In this document: positions 7,080 to 9,043 of the stretch, piece after piece
How the letters are laid out: each line of letters begins with the position of its first letter
Numbering within the stretch: position 1 is the stretch's first letter
NCBI GenBank assembly: GCA_023230825.1
Contig: JALNWO010000064.1
Location: 1-9,043 of the forward strand
DNA from: Acholeplasmataceae bacterium
GTDB lineage: Bacteria > Bacillota_I > Bacilli_A > Acholeplasmatales > Acholeplasmataceae
Length of the DNA stretch: 9,043 bases
Reading direction: 5' to 3'
The notes under the pieces: model-generated
Databases searched by the model: none
Told to the model about the DNA's origin: nothing
Seen by the model: the letters and a program-made list of their open reading frames with translations, nothing else
Made by a program: the position numbers and the translations under genes

Positions 7080-7117
7080 AAAAAAAAGAGGCTTTAGGAT
7101 AATTCCTAAAACCCCTC
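7080..7117 (-). terminator. Intrinsic terminator of the ATP synthase operon
   Basis: On the minus strand, GAGGGGTTTTAGGA pairs with TCCTAAAGCCTC around a short ATTA-type loop: a 7-bp inner stem and a 4-bp outer stem with a small internal loop. Eight T residues (7080-7087) follow. The left arm includes the last codons and the TAG stop of the DUF1146 gene (7106-7108). The opposite strand has no U-run of similar quality, so it acts in one direction. Confidence 0.85.
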
Positions 7118-7309
7118 AAAAAATTTAGAAAATCGAACAATCATTTCAGCCAATAAATGAGCGATGGCTAGGGCAGTTAAGAAGTAAGCTGCCTTAATTT
7201 CCCAAAGCCTATTTTTTTCGAACTTATTTTCAAAATGGACGGCCCTTAAAATCCGTAAATTGATTGCGAAAAAGACAAAGAGGGCTGCAAAATAAATAAT
7301 GTGTTCCAT
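7106..7309 (-). CDS. DUF1146 (YwzB-like) small membrane protein
   Basis: 67 residues from the ATG at 7309 (a TTG at 7312 is a less likely start). There are two hydrophobic helices, about residues 3-24 and 41-60, separated by a charged loop (HFENKFEKNRLWEIKAAY). Size, two-helix layout and position directly after atpC match the DUF1146/YwzB family, which sits beside the ATP synthase operon in many Bacillota; its function is not established. The start lies six bases after the atpC stop, and GGTGAT spanning that stop acts as ribosome site, so it is probably translationally coupled to atpC. The gene ends inside the operon terminator, which makes it the last gene of the ATP synthase transcript. A role in assembly or membrane anchoring of the synthase is only a guess from position. 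Confidence 0.82.
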   Translation of the reverse strand: MEHIIYFAALFVFFAINLRILRAVHFENKFEKNRLWEIKAAYFLTALAIAHLLAEMIVRFSKFFEGF

Positions 7310-7315
7310 CAATTA

Positions 7316-9043
<1,728 letters not shown>

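Overview
The window comes from an AT-rich, low-GC Gram-positive-type bacterium. Every gene lies on the minus strand, so transcription runs from right to left. TGA is a true stop (it ends atpD and atpC) and the tryptophans I read in the window are TGG, so the recoded Mycoplasma/Spiroplasma genetic code is excluded. The order atpD-atpC-DUF1146, the abundance of InlB-like (Listeria-Bacteroides) repeats and the strong Shine-Dalgarno sites fit Bacillota or a wall-less relative with the standard code (Acholeplasma/Izemoplasma-like). That lineage is inferred; no RNA gene is present to test it.

Right part (7080-9043): the end of an F1Fo ATP synthase operon. It holds atpD (beta subunit, N-terminus cut by the window edge), atpC (epsilon, joined by an ATGA overlap) and a small DUF1146/YwzB-like membrane protein. 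It closes with an intrinsic terminator whose left arm contains the last stop codon. A well-formed sigma-A-type promoter (7026-7054) follows and starts a separate operon.

Left part (1-7011): a compact four-gene operon with gaps of about 6 to 19 nt, where each downstream ribosome site lies at or overlapping the preceding stop codon. It encodes (1) a polytopic protein with a YwaF/TMEM164-like membrane domain fused to a complete ABC ATPase; (2) a 539-residue ABC-exporter permease; (3) an unrecognised small protein with one N-terminal membrane anchor and an exported domain; (4) a large lipoprotein made almost entirely of InlB-type beta repeats, running off the left edge. The likely picture is an export or envelope-remodelling ABC system, with ATPase and permease in the membrane and two products on the outer face. 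The substrate is unknown.

The most unusual object is the YwaF-like/ABC ATPase fusion, which also has an internal ATG with a Shine-Dalgarno-like sequence exactly at the ATPase boundary. I see no tRNA, rRNA, insertion sequence, CRISPR array or credible plus-strand gene. No gene-free stretch exceeds about 150 bases.
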